Assembly (NCBI RefSeq): GCF_017309185.1
Contig: NZ_JAEKJZ010000001.1
Coordinates: forward strand, 124,001-188,000
Source of the DNA: Roseibium aggregatum
GTDB taxonomy: Bacteria; Pseudomonadota; Alphaproteobacteria; Rhizobiales; Stappiaceae
DNA length: 64,000 bases
Direction: 5' to 3'
The notes under the pieces were generated by a model. The model searched no databases and was not told the origin of the DNA. It was given only the letters and a program-made list of their open reading frames with translations. The translations under genes were made by a program, and so were the position numbers. Numbering within the stretch: position 1 is the first letter of the stretch; every line of letters starts with the position of its first letter. Positions 24,838-35,313 of the stretch are shown here, one piece after another.

Positions 24838-25940
24838 GCGCCGGCCGCCTTCCCCGCTGGGTCGATTATGTCCTGATCCCGTTTTTGAATCTCGCGGCGG
24901 CCTTTCTGGTCTCGGGCCTTGTGGTGATCCTGATCGGGGAAAACCCGCTGGACGCGGTCCGTATCCTGATCTGGGGGTCGCTCGGATACGGCGAGGGCAT
25001 TGGCTTTACCCTGTTTTACGCGACCAACTTCATTTTCACGGGCCTGGCGGTTGCCGTCGCGTTTCATGCCGGGTTGTTCAATATCGGTGGCGAGGGGCAG
25101 GCCTATGTCGGAGGCCTCGGCGTTGCCTTCGCCTGTCTGGCGCTGGATCGCTACGTACCCTGGTACGTGACGCTGCCCTTCGCCATTCTCGGCTCCGCCG
25201 CGATGGGGGCCGCCTGGGCCTTCATTCCCGCCTGGCTGCAGGCGACCCGCGGCAGCCACGTGGTCATTACCACCATAATGTTCAATTTCATCGCGTCGTC
25301 GCTGATGGTCTACCTGCTCAACAACATGCTCAAGAAAGCGGGCTCCATGCAGCCGGAAACGCGCACCTTCGAGGACGGCGGGCGGCTGCCTTTCCTGAAC
25401 GACCTGTTCCCGTCCTTCGGGTTCGGTTACGCGCCTGTGAACCTTTCTTTGTTCGTGGCGCTTGCCGCCAGCGTTCTGGTCTGGCTCCTGATCTGGCGCA
25501 CGAAACTCGGCTTCGAGATCCGATCCTTCGGCGCCAACGCGACCGCCGCCGTCTACGCGGGTATTTCCCCGGTGAAGACCATCGTCATCGCCATGCTTAT
25601 CTCGGGCGGTCTGGCGGGCATGATGGCGATCAACGAAATCATGGGGTCGCAGCATCGCCTGCTGATCGATTTCGTCACCGGCTACGGGTTTGTCGGCATC
25701 GCCGTCGCCCTGATGGGACGGGCGCATCCGGTCGGCATCGTCCTGGCCGCGATCCTGTTCGGCATGCTCTATCAGGGCGGCGCGGAACTGTCCTTCGAGA
25801 TGCCGAATATCACCAGGGACATGATCATCGTCATCCAGGGTCTTGTCATTCTGTTCGCCGGGGCGCTCGAGCACATGTTCCGCCCTGCCATTGTCAGGCT
25901 GCTTACGCCGTCAAGGCCGCTTGACGCGAAGGAGGCGTGA
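24834..25940 (+). CDS. Nucleoside ABC transporter permease 1
   Basis: The 368-residue inner-membrane protein has about eight to ten hydrophobic helices and the BPD_transp_2 signature (AGLFNIGGEGQAYVGGLG), like NupB/YufP. Its start overlaps the ATPase stop (ATGA). A central hydrophilic loop (residues about 165-195) separates two helix bundles. It forms the nucleoside channel with permease 2 in the operon. Confidence 0.93.
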   Translation: MSAGRLPRWVDYVLIPFLNLAAAFLVSGLVVILIGENPLDAVRILIWGSLGYGEGIGFTLFYATNFIFTGLAVAVAFHAGLFNIGGEGQAYVGGLGVAFACLALDRYVPWYVTLPFAILGSAAMGAAWAFIPAWLQATRGSHVVITTIMFNFIASSLMVYLLNNMLKKAGSMQPETRTFEDGGRLPFLNDLFPSFGFGYAPVNLSLFVALAASVLVWLLIWRTKLGFEIRSFGANATAAVYAGISPVKTIVIAMLISGGLAGMMAINEIMGSQHRLLIDFVTGYGFVGIAVALMGRAHPVGIVLAAILFGMLYQGGAELSFEMPNITRDMIIVIQGLVILFAGALEHMFRPAIVRLLTPSRPLDAKEA

Positions 25941-25942
25941 TC

Positions 25943-26911
25943 ATGTTCGAGACCCTTATCCTGATCCTCGATTCCACCGTCCGCCTGTCCACGCCGCTGC
26001 TTCTGGCCTGCCTTGCCGGTCTGTATTCCGAGCGGTCCGGCATTGTCGATATCGGCCTGGAAGGCAAGATGCTCGGCGCGGCCTTTGCCGCAGGCGCCGT
26101 CGCCTATATCACCGCGAATGCCTGGATCGGTCTCCTGGCGGGGATTGCGGTCTCCGTCGGGCTGGGGCTGTTGCATGGCTTCGCCTCGATCACCAATCGC
26201 GGCAACCAGATCGTCTCCGGGGTCGCGATCAACTTCCTGGCCGCCGGTCTGACGGCCCTGCTCGGTCAGACCTGGTTCCGTCAGGGCGGGCGGACACCGC
26301 CCCTGCCGGAAGGCGGCCGGTTCCGCGAGATTGTCTGGCCTTTTGCCGAGGAGATCCGAGAGGTGCCGGTCATCGGTCCGATCTATTCGGAGCTTCTTTC
26401 CGCGCACAACATCCTCGTCTACATCGCCTTCCTTGCCGTTCCGATCACCTGGTGGGTGCTGTTCCGCACACGCTTCGGTCTGCGACTCAGGGCCGTGGGC
26501 GAAAACCCGGCGGCGGTCGATACGGCGGGGATCTCGGTAACCTGGCTCCGCTACCGGGCGGTGATCGCCTGCGGCATTCTGTGCGGGGTGGCGGGGAGCT
26601 ATCTGTCGATTGCCCAGTCCTCCGGTTTCATCAGGGAAATGACGGCGGGCAAGGGTTTCATCGCGCTGGCGGCGCTGATCTTCGCCAAATGGAAGCCGGC
26701 CAATGCCATGTTCGCCTGCCTCCTCTTCGGATTTCTGGACGCGACGGCCATTCGTCTCCAGGGGCAGGCGATCCCCGGTATCGGTGAAATACCGGTCCAG
26801 TTTTTCCAGGCGCTGCCCTATATACTGACCGTGATTCTGCTGGCGGGCTTCATCGGCAAGGCGATCCCGCCGAAAGCCGCCGGCGTCCCGTATCTGAAGG
26901 AACGGTCATGA
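25943..26911 (+). CDS. Nucleoside ABC transporter permease 2
   Basis: ATG 25943 is preferred because GGAGG lies 7 nt before it; a GTG two codons upstream is the alternative. The 322-residue protein has the family motif SGIVDIGLEGKMLGAAF near residue 35 and GLRLRAVGENPAAVDTAGI, as in NupC/YufQ permeases. It pairs with permease 1. Its stop overlaps the cdd start (ATGA at 26908-26911), tying transport to the first catabolic enzyme. Confidence 0.93.
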   Translation: MFETLILILDSTVRLSTPLLLACLAGLYSERSGIVDIGLEGKMLGAAFAAGAVAYITANAWIGLLAGIAVSVGLGLLHGFASITNRGNQIVSGVAINFLAAGLTALLGQTWFRQGGRTPPLPEGGRFREIVWPFAEEIREVPVIGPIYSELLSAHNILVYIAFLAVPITWWVLFRTRFGLRLRAVGENPAAVDTAGISVTWLRYRAVIACGILCGVAGSYLSIAQSSGFIREMTAGKGFIALAALIFAKWKPANAMFACLLFGFLDATAIRLQGQAIPGIGEIPVQFFQALPYILTVILLAGFIGKAIPPKAAGVPYLKERS

Positions 26912-27306
26912 GCGATCTGGACGAATTGTTCGAAGCGGCCAAGGCGGTGCGCGAGAACGCCTACGCGCCTTATTCGAACTTTCTGGTCGGCGCGGCGCTC
27001 CGGACACCGGATGGAACCGTCTATACCGGCTGCAACGTCGAGAACGCGTCCTATCCGGTCAGCGTCTGCGCCGAGGGTGGCGCCGTGAGCGCGATGATCG
27101 CCGGAGGTCGCCGTCTGATCGCCGAGATGGTGGTGATCGGCGACGCGGCCCTGTGTTCGCCGTGCGGCATGTGCCGCCAGCGGCTGAAGGAATTCGGCAC
27201 CGACCATCTCGTGGTCCACGTCGCGGACCTGAACGGTGTCCGGCGCAGCTTCACCATGGACGAGCTGCTGCCGGCCGCCTTTGAACTGGAAATGAAGAAG
27301 GGTTGA
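26908..27306 (+). CDS. cdd: Cytidine deaminase
   Basis: A 132-residue tetrameric-type cytidine deaminase. The catalytic Cys-Ala-Glu (SVCAEGGAVSAM) and the second zinc site PCGMCRQ are both intact, and NVENASYPVSVCAE fits the family substrate loop. It deaminates cytidine and deoxycytidine to uridine and deoxyuridine in the cytoplasm. Overlap with the upstream permease places it inside the uptake operon. Confidence 0.95.
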   Translation: MSDLDELFEAAKAVRENAYAPYSNFLVGAALRTPDGTVYTGCNVENASYPVSVCAEGGAVSAMIAGGRRLIAEMVVIGDAALCSPCGMCRQRLKEFGTDHLVVHVADLNGVRRSFTMDELLPAAFELEMKKG

Positions 27307-27312
27307 CCCTCA

Positions 27313-28146
27313 ATGAATGGTTTCGGGAGTGAATTTGGCAGCGGCTACGGCAAGGAGTGCGCCGACATCGTGCGCGCCGCGCGTGAGGGTACCTACCGGA
27401 TCGGCATGATCCTCGGGTCCGGTCTCGGCGCGCTGGCCGAAGAGATCGAGGACGCGGTTCGCATTCCCTATTCCCACCTGACGGATTTCCCGGTGTCCAC
27501 AGTGAGCTCCCATTCCAGCGAGCTTGTTGCTGGAACGCTGGCCGGCGTTCCCGTGGTCATTCTCGCCGGCCGGGCCCACTACTACGAGAGCGGCGATCCG
27601 GCGGCCATGCGCACGCCCATCCAGACCCTGAAGGAACTCGGCTGCGAGGTCCTGCTGGCGACCAATGCGGCGGGGTCCCTGCGGGACGAAATCACGCCGG
27701 GATCGCCGATGCTGATTTCCGATCACATCAACTGGTCCGGCAAGAACCCCCTGATCGGCGAGGAGGACGAAAAGCGCTTCCTCGACATGAGCACGGCCTA
27801 CGATCCGGAGCTCAGGGAGGTCATGAAAAAGGTCGCCCGGGAGACGGGTGAACCGATTGCGGAAGGCGTCTACATGTGGTTCTCCGGCCCGACCTTCGAA
27901 ACCCCGGCGGAAATCCGCATGGCCAAGCTTCTGGGCGCGGATGCGGTGGGCATGTCGACCGTGCCGGAGGTCATTCTGGCCCGTTTCACGGGGCTGCGGG
28001 TCGCCGCCATGTCCGTGATCACCAATTACGGAGCAGGGCTGGGGACGGAAGCCCTCTCCCATGAGCAGACCAAGGCGGTCGCGCTGAAAGGCACGGACCG
28101 CATGAAGCAGCTGGTGCGTGCGTTTGTGAAGGAAGTCGGCCAATGA
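27313..28146 (+). CDS. Purine-nucleoside phosphorylase (trimeric, inosine/guanosine type)
   Basis: The 277-residue protein shows the PNP class landmarks ILGSGLGALAEEI (phosphate loop), GRAHYYESGDP, TNAAGSLRDEI, the substrate-binding FSGPTFETPAEIRM, and ADAVGMSTVPEVILAR. It releases purine base and (deoxy)ribose-1-phosphate from inosine or guanosine. It lies 6 nt after cdd and overlaps deoC by 4 bases. It is the low-molecular-mass trimeric type rather than the hexameric DeoD. Confidence 0.93.
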   Translation: MNGFGSEFGSGYGKECADIVRAAREGTYRIGMILGSGLGALAEEIEDAVRIPYSHLTDFPVSTVSSHSSELVAGTLAGVPVVILAGRAHYYESGDPAAMRTPIQTLKELGCEVLLATNAAGSLRDEITPGSPMLISDHINWSGKNPLIGEEDEKRFLDMSTAYDPELREVMKKVARETGEPIAEGVYMWFSGPTFETPAEIRMAKLLGADAVGMSTVPEVILARFTGLRVAAMSVITNYGAGLGTEALSHEQTKAVALKGTDRMKQLVRAFVKEVGQ

Positions 28147-28919
28147 GCGATATGATCGAAACCGCGAAACGGGCTCTTGGCCTGGTCGACCTGACCAACC
28201 TGAACGAGGACTGCACGGAAGCGGATATCACAAGCCTGACCGGCCGCACGGTAACGGACCACGGTTCCGTCGCCGCCATCTGCGTCTGGCCCCGCTTCGT
28301 GGCGCAGGCAGTCCGGGAACTGACCGGAACGGGCGTGAAAGTCGCCACGGTGGTGAATTTCCCGACCGGCGGCATCGATACCGCGTCCGTCGTCGCCGAA
28401 ACGAAACAGGCGCTTGAAGACGGCGCCGACGAAATCGATCTCGTGATGCCTTACAAGGCCTTCGTCGAGGGACGCAAAGGCTTTGTCGAGGAACAGATCA
28501 TCCGGGTCAGGGAGGTCTTGCCGGAGGACGCCTTGTTGAAGGTCATCCTGGAGACCGGGGAGATCAAGGATCCGCTCCTGATCCATGCGGCGGCCAACGT
28601 GGCGATTGCGGCGGGTGCCGATTTCATCAAGACCTCGACGGGCAAGGTCGCGGTCAATGCAACGCTCGAGGCCGCGGAAATCATGCTGACCGCCATCGAG
28701 GAAGCGCGCCGGGACGATCCGGAACGCGTCATCGGCTTCAAGCCGGCCGGCGGCATCAGGACGGCCGAGGACGCTGCCGCCTATCTTGCGCTTGCCGACA
28801 GGATCATGGGGCATAACTGGGTATCCGCGTCGACCTTCCGGTTCGGCGCGAGCGGTCTGCTCGACGCCCTGATCGACACGCTGGAAGGCAAAGACTCTGT
28901 CGAGGGGCAAGGATACTGA
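28143..28919 (+). CDS. deoC: Deoxyribose-phosphate aldolase
   Basis: The 258-residue class I aldolase carries the Schiff-base lysine in [10 protein letters not shown] and the second active-site lysine in [10 protein letters not shown]. It splits 2-deoxyribose-5-phosphate into acetaldehyde and glyceraldehyde-3-phosphate, the last step in deoxynucleoside sugar use. The start overlaps the PNP stop (ATGA) and deoA begins 2 nt after its stop. Confidence 0.96.
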   Translation: MSDMIETAKRALGLVDLTNLNEDCTEADITSLTGRTVTDHGSVAAICVWPRFVAQAVRELTGTGVKVATVVNFPTGGIDTASVVAETKQALEDGADEIDLVMPYKAFVEGRKGFVEEQIIRVREVLPEDALLKVILETGEIKDPLLIHAAANVAIAAGADFIKTSTGKVAVNATLEAAEIMLTAIEEARRDDPERVIGFKPAGGIRTAEDAAAYLALADRIMGHNWVSASTFRFGASGLLDALIDTLEGKDSVEGQGY

Positions 28920-28921
28920 CC

Positions 28922-30238
28922 ATGCTGCCCCAGGAAATCATTCGGAAGAAGCGGGACGGCGGTGTCCTCGACGCCGAGGAAATCGCGTTCTTCGTGACGG
29001 GCCTGTCCGACGGCTCGGTCACGGAAGGGCAGGTCGCCGCGCTCGCCATGGCGATTTTCTTTCGAGGTCTCTCCGTCGATGAGCGGGTCGCCCTGACGCT
29101 GGCGATGCGCGACAGCGGCGACGTTCTGGACTGGCAGGGCATCGACGCGCCGGTCCTCGACAAGCATTCGACCGGCGGGGTCGGCGACAACGTCTCCCTG
29201 ATGCTGGCCCCCGCGCTGGCCGCCTGCGGGGCGGCCGTTCCCATGATCTCCGGGCGCGGACTGGGGCATACCGGTGGGACGCTCGACAAGTTCGACAGCA
29301 TTCCGGGTTACCGGACACAGCCGGACACGGGTCTTTTCCGCAAGGTGGTGCGCGAGGTCGGCTGCGCCATCATCGGCCAGACCGGCAACCTGGCTCCGGC
29401 CGATAAACGATTCTATGCCATCCGCGACGTGACGGGCACCGTGGAAAGCATCGATCTCATCACCGCCTCCATCCTGTCTAAAAAGCTCGCCGCCGGACTT
29501 CAGGGGCTGGTGCTCGATGTGAAATGGGGGACGGGCGCCTTCATGGCGACGCTGGAAGACGCGCGCGGACTGGCGGAAAGCCTGGTTCGGGTCGCCAACG
29601 GCGCCGGGCTCAAGACGACGGCCCTCATCACCGACATGAACGAACCGCTTGCGTCCGCCGCAGGAAACGCGGTGGAAATGCAGAACGCGGTCGATTTCCT
29701 GAAAGGCAACGCCATCGACAACCGTCTTTGGGACGTGGCGGTTGCCCAAGGGGGGGAGTTGCTTGCCTCCGGCGGTCTGGCACCGGATGCCGAAGCCGGC
29801 GCCGGGATGATGCGCCAGGCCTTCGAGAGCGGCAAGGCGGCGGAAAAATTCGCTCAGATGGTGCATGCGCTCGGCGGTCCGGCCGACTTTCTGGAAAAGG
29901 CGGAGCTTTATCTCGCCAGGGCGCCTGTCGAGGCGCCGGTCTACGCGGATCGGGAGGGCACAGTTACCGCGGTCGACGCCCGGGCGGTCGGCGTGGCCGT
30001 GGTCACGCTGGGCGGTGGCCGCAAGGCGCCCGAGGATGTCATCGACCCATCCGTCGGACTGACGAGCCTCGCCGGTGTCGGCAATAGGGTGGACGCAGAT
30101 GCACCCCTGGCGATCGTTCACGCGAAAACCGAGGAAGACGCTGAAACCGCCGCGAACATCCTGCGCAAAGCCTATACACTCGGTGGCGCGGCGGAAGTCG
30201 CCGACAGGCCCACCGTGGTGGAGCGGATCGCGCCGTAG
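28922..30238 (+). CDS. deoA: Thymidine phosphorylase
   Basis: The 438-residue protein has the pyrimidine phosphorylase signatures [17 protein letters not shown] (phosphate binding), [21 protein letters not shown] and the C-terminal domain motif VDARAVG. It phosphorolyses thymidine and deoxyuridine to base and 2-deoxyribose-1-phosphate. No separate uridine phosphorylase is present here, so this enzyme may be the only pyrimidine nucleoside phosphorylase of the cluster. Confidence 0.96.
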   Translation: MLPQEIIRKKRDGGVLDAEEIAFFVTGLSDGSVTEGQVAALAMAIFFRGLSVDERVALTLAMRDSGDVLDWQGIDAPVLDKHSTGGVGDNVSLMLAPALAACGAAVPMISGRGLGHTGGTLDKFDSIPGYRTQPDTGLFRKVVREVGCAIIGQTGNLAPADKRFYAIRDVTGTVESIDLITASILSKKLAAGLQGLVLDVKWGTGAFMATLEDARGLAESLVRVANGAGLKTTALITDMNEPLASAAGNAVEMQNAVDFLKGNAIDNRLWDVAVAQGGELLASGGLAPDAEAGAGMMRQAFESGKAAEKFAQMVHALGGPADFLEKAELYLARAPVEAPVYADREGTVTAVDARAVGVAVVTLGGGRKAPEDVIDPSVGLTSLAGVGNRVDADAPLAIVHAKTEEDAETAANILRKAYTLGGAAEVADRPTVVERIAP

Positions 30239-30275
30239 CCGTCATCGGCTTCCAAGGGGAACTTAAGGAGAGGTC

Positions 30276-31496
30276 ATGCCTCGGGCAATTTTGTGCGTGC
30301 TGGACAGTTTCGGTGTCGGCGGGGCCGCCGATGCAGCGGCTTTTGGCGATGCCGGCTCGGACACGCTCGGACACATCGCCGAACGCTGCGCTGCCGGCGC
30401 GGGCGACAGGGACGGGCTCCGGCAGGGGCCTTTGAACGTGCCCAACATGGACCGGCTCGGATTGGGGGCCGCCGGACGGCTTTCAACCGGCAAGGACATT
30501 CCCGGCCTGAGTTTTTCCGGAGACCCGGAGGGCCTTTGGGGCTACGCCGAGGAAGTCTCCAAGGGCAAGGACACACCGTCCGGTCACTGGGAAATCGCCG
30601 GCGTTCCCGTCCTCTTCGACTGGGGCTATTTCCCGGATACCGTTCCGTCCTTTCCCGGCGAACTGGTCGAAGGGATCTGCGAAAAAGGCGGGGTGGACGG
30701 CATTCTCGGCAACAAGCACGCATCCGGCACCGTGATCATCGCGGAACTCGGGGAAGAGCACATCCGGACCGGCAAGCCGATCGTCTACACTTCGGCGGAT
30801 TCCGTCATCCAGATTGCCGCCCATGAACAGCACTTCGGCCTGGACCGCCTCTATGGCCTTTGCGAGGCGACACGCGAACTGGCCGATCCCTACAATATCG
30901 GCCGGGTGATCGCCCGCCCGTTTGTGGGCGAAACGGCCGACACGTTCGAACGGACCGCCAACCGGCGCGACTATTCCGTTCTTCCGCCGGAACCGACACT
31001 CCTTGACCGCCTGACGAACGAGGGCCGGACCGTCTATGGCATCGGCAAGATTTCCGACATCTTTGCCCATCAGGGCGTGTCGAAGGTTTTAAAAGGCGCA
31101 GGGAACGACCGGTTGTTCGACAAGACGCTGGAGGCCATGGATGCGGCGCAGGACGGCGATCTGGTGTTCACGAATTTCGTCGATTTCGACATGCTCTTCG
31201 GCCACCGGCGCGATGTGCCCGGATATGCGGCGGCCCTGGAAGCGTTCGACCGCCGCCTGCCGGAGATGATCTCCGCGATGAAGGACGGCGACATCCTGGT
31301 CCTGACCGCCGATCACGGCTGCGATCCGACCTGGCGGGGTACGGACCACACGCGCGAGCATGTGCCGGTTCTGGCGACGGGACCGGGTTTCCGGGGGAAA
31401 TGCATCGGCGCCCGCAAGACCTACGCGGACATCGGCGAAAGCGTCGCCCATCACCTCGGTATCGCTCTCGGTTCACACGGAACAAGTTTCTTATAG
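30276..31496 (+). CDS. deoB: Phosphopentomutase
   Basis: The 406-residue protein belongs to the alkaline-phosphatase superfamily. The N-terminal metal motif is [16 protein letters not shown], the phospho-acceptor Thr lies in [14 protein letters not shown], and the C-terminal metal sites are in [21 protein letters not shown]. It interconverts (deoxy)ribose-1- and 5-phosphates, linking PNP/DeoA to DeoC. A strong AAGGAGAGG precedes the ATG. Confidence 0.97.
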   Translation: MPRAILCVLDSFGVGGAADAAAFGDAGSDTLGHIAERCAAGAGDRDGLRQGPLNVPNMDRLGLGAAGRLSTGKDIPGLSFSGDPEGLWGYAEEVSKGKDTPSGHWEIAGVPVLFDWGYFPDTVPSFPGELVEGICEKGGVDGILGNKHASGTVIIAELGEEHIRTGKPIVYTSADSVIQIAAHEQHFGLDRLYGLCEATRELADPYNIGRVIARPFVGETADTFERTANRRDYSVLPPEPTLLDRLTNEGRTVYGIGKISDIFAHQGVSKVLKGAGNDRLFDKTLEAMDAAQDGDLVFTNFVDFDMLFGHRRDVPGYAAALEAFDRRLPEMISAMKDGDILVLTADHGCDPTWRGTDHTREHVPVLATGPGFRGKCIGARKTYADIGESVAHHLGIALGSHGTSFL

Positions 31497-31505
31497 GCCC
31501 CGTTC

Positions 31506-32498
31506 ATGATCGTTCCCGTTACGGTTCCCAAGGCGGAACTGCATTGCCACATCGAAGGTGCCGCGCCGCCGACCCTGGTCAAGCGGCTGGCCGAGCAACA
31601 CGGTATCGATCTGTCCCACGTTCTGAACGGCAATGGAAAATTCATCTGGTCGGACTTTTCGTCTTTCCTGAAGGCCTACGATGCCGCCAGCGCCGTGTTC
31701 AAGACCCCGTCCGACTACGCTTTGTTGTCTGAAACCTACTTTCGCATGCTGGCCGCGGAAGGCGCGATCTACGGCGAGATCTTCATCTCTCCAGACCATG
31801 CCCAGGCAGCGGGCCTTTCCTACCGGTCCTATGTCGAGGGCCTGGCGGCCGGCATGGAACGGGCCAAGACCGACACGGCGATCGAAGGCCGGATGATCGC
31901 GATCGGCGTCCGCCATTTCGGTGCGGCCGCCGTCGAACGGGTGGTCAAGGACGTCATCGGCAATCCGCATCCGCTGGTAACGGGTTTCGGCCTGGCCGGC
32001 GACGAACGCTCCGGCCATCCGGCGAATTTCGCCAAGGCCTTCCGGATGGCGTCAGAGGCCGGTCTCGGCACCACGGCCCATGCGGGTGAGTTTGCCGGTC
32101 CGGAGAGCATTGTCGCGGCGCTGGAATTCCTGCGCGTCAAGCGCATAGGCCATGGCGTGCGCGCGATCGAGGACAAGGATCTTGTCAGACGGCTTGCCGA
32201 AGAGGGCGTCGTTCTGGAGGTCTGCCCGGGATCGAACATCGCCCTCGGCGTCTACACCCATCTGCGCTTTCATCCCGTCAATATCCTGCGCCGGGAAGGG
32301 GTGAAGATCACGATCAATTCCGACGATCCCCCTTTCTTCGGCACCACGCTCGGCCGGGAATACGCCTCCGTCGCGGACACATTCGGCTGGTCTTTCGACG
32401 ACCTGATGAGCGTCACGAGAACCGCGATAGAAGCCGCCTTCTGCGATCCGGCCACGAAGAACCGGCTGCTGGTGCGCCTGGACAGCGCGGCACGGTAG
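31506..32498 (+). CDS. add: Adenosine deaminase
   Basis: The 330-residue TIM-barrel deaminase has zinc ligands in ELHCHIEGA (HxH), the third His in TAHAGEFAGPES with catalytic Glu, the His in RIGHGVRAIED, and the Asp pair in NSDDPPFFGT. It converts adenosine and deoxyadenosine to inosine forms, which PNP then cleaves. It begins 9 nt after deoB. It is the last gene of the operon and faces the MFS gene with only 8 nt between stops; no terminator hairpin is evident there. Confidence 0.94.
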   Translation: MIVPVTVPKAELHCHIEGAAPPTLVKRLAEQHGIDLSHVLNGNGKFIWSDFSSFLKAYDAASAVFKTPSDYALLSETYFRMLAAEGAIYGEIFISPDHAQAAGLSYRSYVEGLAAGMERAKTDTAIEGRMIAIGVRHFGAAAVERVVKDVIGNPHPLVTGFGLAGDERSGHPANFAKAFRMASEAGLGTTAHAGEFAGPESIVAALEFLRVKRIGHGVRAIEDKDLVRRLAEEGVVLEVCPGSNIALGVYTHLRFHPVNILRREGVKITINSDDPPFFGTTLGREYASVADTFGWSFDDLMSVTRTAIEAAFCDPATKNRLLVRLDSAAR

Positions 32499-32506
32499 AC
32501 GGGGAT

Positions 32507-33769
32507 CTAAATATCCGCGCCGCTCTCGTCCGCCTCCGCCTCCGAGCGCGGATCGAGAACCACCGTTTCCGGTGTCGTGATCTGCGCGGTGGAAACGACC
32601 GGTACGAACTCGGATTTCTCGTCCGCACTGACCGGTGCCCGCTGACGCATCCGCCAGAGGGCGAACAGCATCATCGAAAGGTGGGCCGCCGCCGTAACCT
32701 GGAACAGGGCACCTGGATAAGTGAAGGTCATCAGGCCGGAGGCCAGCAGCGGCCCGACCATGGTGCCGGTTCCGAAGATCAAGAGAAGACCGCCGCTGAT
32801 ACGCAGAAAATCGCCGGCCTCCGCATGGTCGCTCGCGTGGGCGACGATCACCGGATACATGGAATAGACCACTCCGCCGAACCCCGCGATCAGCGCGACC
32901 GTGGCGACCGCGTTGCCGCCGCCGAAAAGCGACAGGCTGGAGCCGAGCGACATGGCCGCCAGCGCGAGGCCGACCAGAACGAGACGCCGGTCGAGACGGT
33001 CGGAGAGCATGCCGACGGGGATCTGGATCAGGGCGCCGGCAAGCAGCGCCAGGCTCATCATGATCGCGATGTCCGGGACGTCGAGCCCGATCCGGCGGCC
33101 ATAGACGGCCCCCAGCGTGCCGAAGGAGCCGTTCGACACACCGACCATGAAGACGGCGACAACGGCGATGGGGGAATTGTCCCAAAGCTTCTTCGGATTG
33201 AGCTTGGCCTGGGTCAGAGGCTGCGGCGAGGCCGCCGTCGACAGTGCGGTCGGCAGCAGGGAGAGCGAATAGATGATCGACCCGAGAACGAAGAAGAAAT
33301 AGCCGGACGGCGACCCAAGGGTCAGGAGCATCTGCCCGGCGGTCGTCGCTCCCAGATTGATCATCGTATAGATCCCGAAGATCCGTCCGCGGGTCTCATG
33401 AGTGGCGCGCTCGTTCAGCCAGCTTTCGACGATCATCGCCGCGCCGGAAAAACAGAAGCCGGTAATCGCCCTCAGCACGATCCAGATGCCGGCATTCATG
33501 AACAGCAGGTTGAGCAACACCGTGATGCCGGCCAGCGAGGCAAGCGCGCCGAAGGTGCGCACATGACCGACCCGCTTCACGATGATGGGGACCCCCAGGC
33601 AGCCGCCCATGTAACCGAGCGCCCAGCCGGCTCCTAGCAAACCGAGAGAGGCGTCGGAAAACCCTTCGGCGAGACCGGCGAGCGGAAGGAGAAGGCCGTG
33701 GAGACCGCCCGCGAGCAGCAGGAGGCCGGATCCGAACAACAGGGCGATAATGGAGACAACTGAGGACAT
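32507..33769 (-). CDS. MFS transporter (YcaD-like)
   Basis: ATG 33769 gives a 420-residue protein with about 12 hydrophobic helices and an internal repeat. The loop 2/3 region (YMGGCLGVPIIVKRVGH) and ESWLNERATHETRGRIFGIY match the YcaD/UMF-type MFS group. A GTG 36 nt upstream is an alternative start. The C-terminal 40 residues are acidic and probably cytoplasmic. Substrate unknown; its place between the nucleoside operon and the DUF1688-upp unit makes a nucleobase or related solute possible but unproven. Confidence 0.85.
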   Translation of the reverse strand: MSSVVSIIALLFGSGLLLLAGGLHGLLLPLAGLAEGFSDASLGLLGAGWALGYMGGCLGVPIIVKRVGHVRTFGALASLAGITVLLNLLFMNAGIWIVLRAITGFCFSGAAMIVESWLNERATHETRGRIFGIYTMINLGATTAGQMLLTLGSPSGYFFFVLGSIIYSLSLLPTALSTAASPQPLTQAKLNPKKLWDNSPIAVVAVFMVGVSNGSFGTLGAVYGRRIGLDVPDIAIMMSLALLAGALIQIPVGMLSDRLDRRLVLVGLALAAMSLGSSLSLFGGGNAVATVALIAGFGGVVYSMYPVIVAHASDHAEAGDFLRISGGLLLIFGTGTMVGPLLASGLMTFTYPGALFQVTAAAHLSMMLFALWRMRQRAPVSADEKSEFVPVVSTAQITTPETVVLDPRSEAEADESGADI

Positions 33770-34004
33770 GAAAAATCCAGGCGGGACGGATAATGGCTTT
33801 GGCACGTTACGAACGCCGCTGGCAAACCGGCCGTTGGCCGCGCGCGTCTCGCAGGAATTTGCGTCCGAACTGCGGCGAAGGCCCGATTCTCAACAGCTTC
33901 CGCCAATGATGGCCAATGACGATCCGGTTTGACAAGTTTATGGTGAGAGAACGTGCCGGATGTGGCGCTTTTTTAGGCAAGACCATTCAATAGGATTATT
34001 TTCA

Positions 34005-35246
34005 ATGAGCCCTTCGACTTCAGCCCTGGACCTGTTTCAGCCAGAGGAGGTGCGCCGGCAGGCCCATCGCCTGCTCGATCTGTCGTCATGCGGAGAACTC
34101 CGGCATGTGAAGACGGATCTTCAGAAGCTCGATGCGGCGGTTGAAGCCGTTTTCGATACAACGAAGGAAAACTATCCTGACGGCCAGATCCCGCCATACG
34201 GGATCTGGCGGGATTTCGAGGTCGGCGGGATCGATCGCTGGGCGGCGCTCGCCGGTGTCCGGGCTTTTGAAACGGCTGAAGACATGCTGACGGCCGCGGC
34301 CGACCTCGCGGTTCTCGCCTCTTTCATGAAAACGCGTCATCCGGCGGACTGGCGCTTCGAAGACCGGATGACCGAAACCGCGGCGACAGGCGGTCAGGCC
34401 TCCGCGCTCGCCGCCTTTCACATGTTTACCTCCGGTTCGTTCTCAAGCGCCATGGAGGACCCCTACCGGGTGGACGCCGACACGCTGATCTATCTGGACA
34501 AGGCGGAACTGAGCTCCGGCCTGCAATGGGACCGGCATCAGGCGGGGGATTTTCTGGAGGAGATGCAACGGCATCTGAAGCTCTTTGGAGAGGCCCTGTC
34601 TCTGCGGCCAGACCTGTTCGGCGAAGGAAAGGCAACGCGACCCGGGCTGCTGGCCGTCGGCCATGCCCGGGAAGGCAATGGCACGGTGGACGCGGTCAAG
34701 CTCATGGACAATCTGCTGGAAGCGCTCGCGCCGGTCTGGACGGGGGGCGCGCAATCGGGCGACGTCCTGCTCGGCGACGGTTTCGGCCACTCCGCACTGG
34801 CCGGTACGGAGGGAGGTGCCATCGTACCGTTCCACACGGCCGCCCAGGACATGGTCTATTCCCTGGTCGAACCCCTCGCATGGGCCGGGGTGGAGGTTGC
34901 CGGTCTCGACCGGCTTACGGCGCCAGCGGATCTTGCGCATGTGGCGCTGTTTACCCGGACGGGTGCGCTCGAGATCCGGACCGATGCGCAGGAGCTGCCG
35001 CCTGAAGATGCGCTCGACAGAATGATCGAGATCAGAAGCGGCGCGATCGCGCTCACTGACAAGCTTGCCGAAAAGCTGCGCGAAGGCATGGATGTTTCGG
35101 CGGAGCAATTGCCGCTGACCTGCATTCTGGAAGGCGGAACCAGCCGGGCGGGGCGCCGGATTTTGGACAAGAACCCGGATCTGGCGAAGAAATTCGGGCA
35201 CTACCTCAATCCGGGGTCTGTTTTTTGGTTGCCGTTCGGGGCATAG
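34005..35246 (+). CDS. DUF1688 family protein (URC4/uracil-catabolism-like)
   Basis: The protein is 413 residues from ATG 34005; a further 15 codons upstream are open but improbable. Landmarks include RRQAHRLLDLSSCGELRHVKTDLQKLD, YPDGQIPPYGIWRDFEVGGIDRW and a C-terminal ILEGGTSRAGRRILDK, typical of DUF1688. The fungal member URC4 is required for a uracil-degrading pathway that starts with formation of UMP, but its catalytic role is not established. The gene is followed 67 nt later by upp, which fits that pathway. No URC1-like GTP cyclohydrolase homologue is visible in this window. Confidence 0.82.
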   Translation: MSPSTSALDLFQPEEVRRQAHRLLDLSSCGELRHVKTDLQKLDAAVEAVFDTTKENYPDGQIPPYGIWRDFEVGGIDRWAALAGVRAFETAEDMLTAAADLAVLASFMKTRHPADWRFEDRMTETAATGGQASALAAFHMFTSGSFSSAMEDPYRVDADTLIYLDKAELSSGLQWDRHQAGDFLEEMQRHLKLFGEALSLRPDLFGEGKATRPGLLAVGHAREGNGTVDAVKLMDNLLEALAPVWTGGAQSGDVLLGDGFGHSALAGTEGGAIVPFHTAAQDMVYSLVEPLAWAGVEVAGLDRLTAPADLAHVALFTRTGALEIRTDAQELPPEDALDRMIEIRSGAIALTDKLAEKLREGMDVSAEQLPLTCILEGGTSRAGRRILDKNPDLAKKFGHYLNPGSVFWLPFGA

Positions 35247-35313
35247 GTCCCGAACATAGCAAAAGAGCAACTAGGGCCCGCGTATCGGTGGGCCCGTCAC
35301 AAGAGAGGCAGAT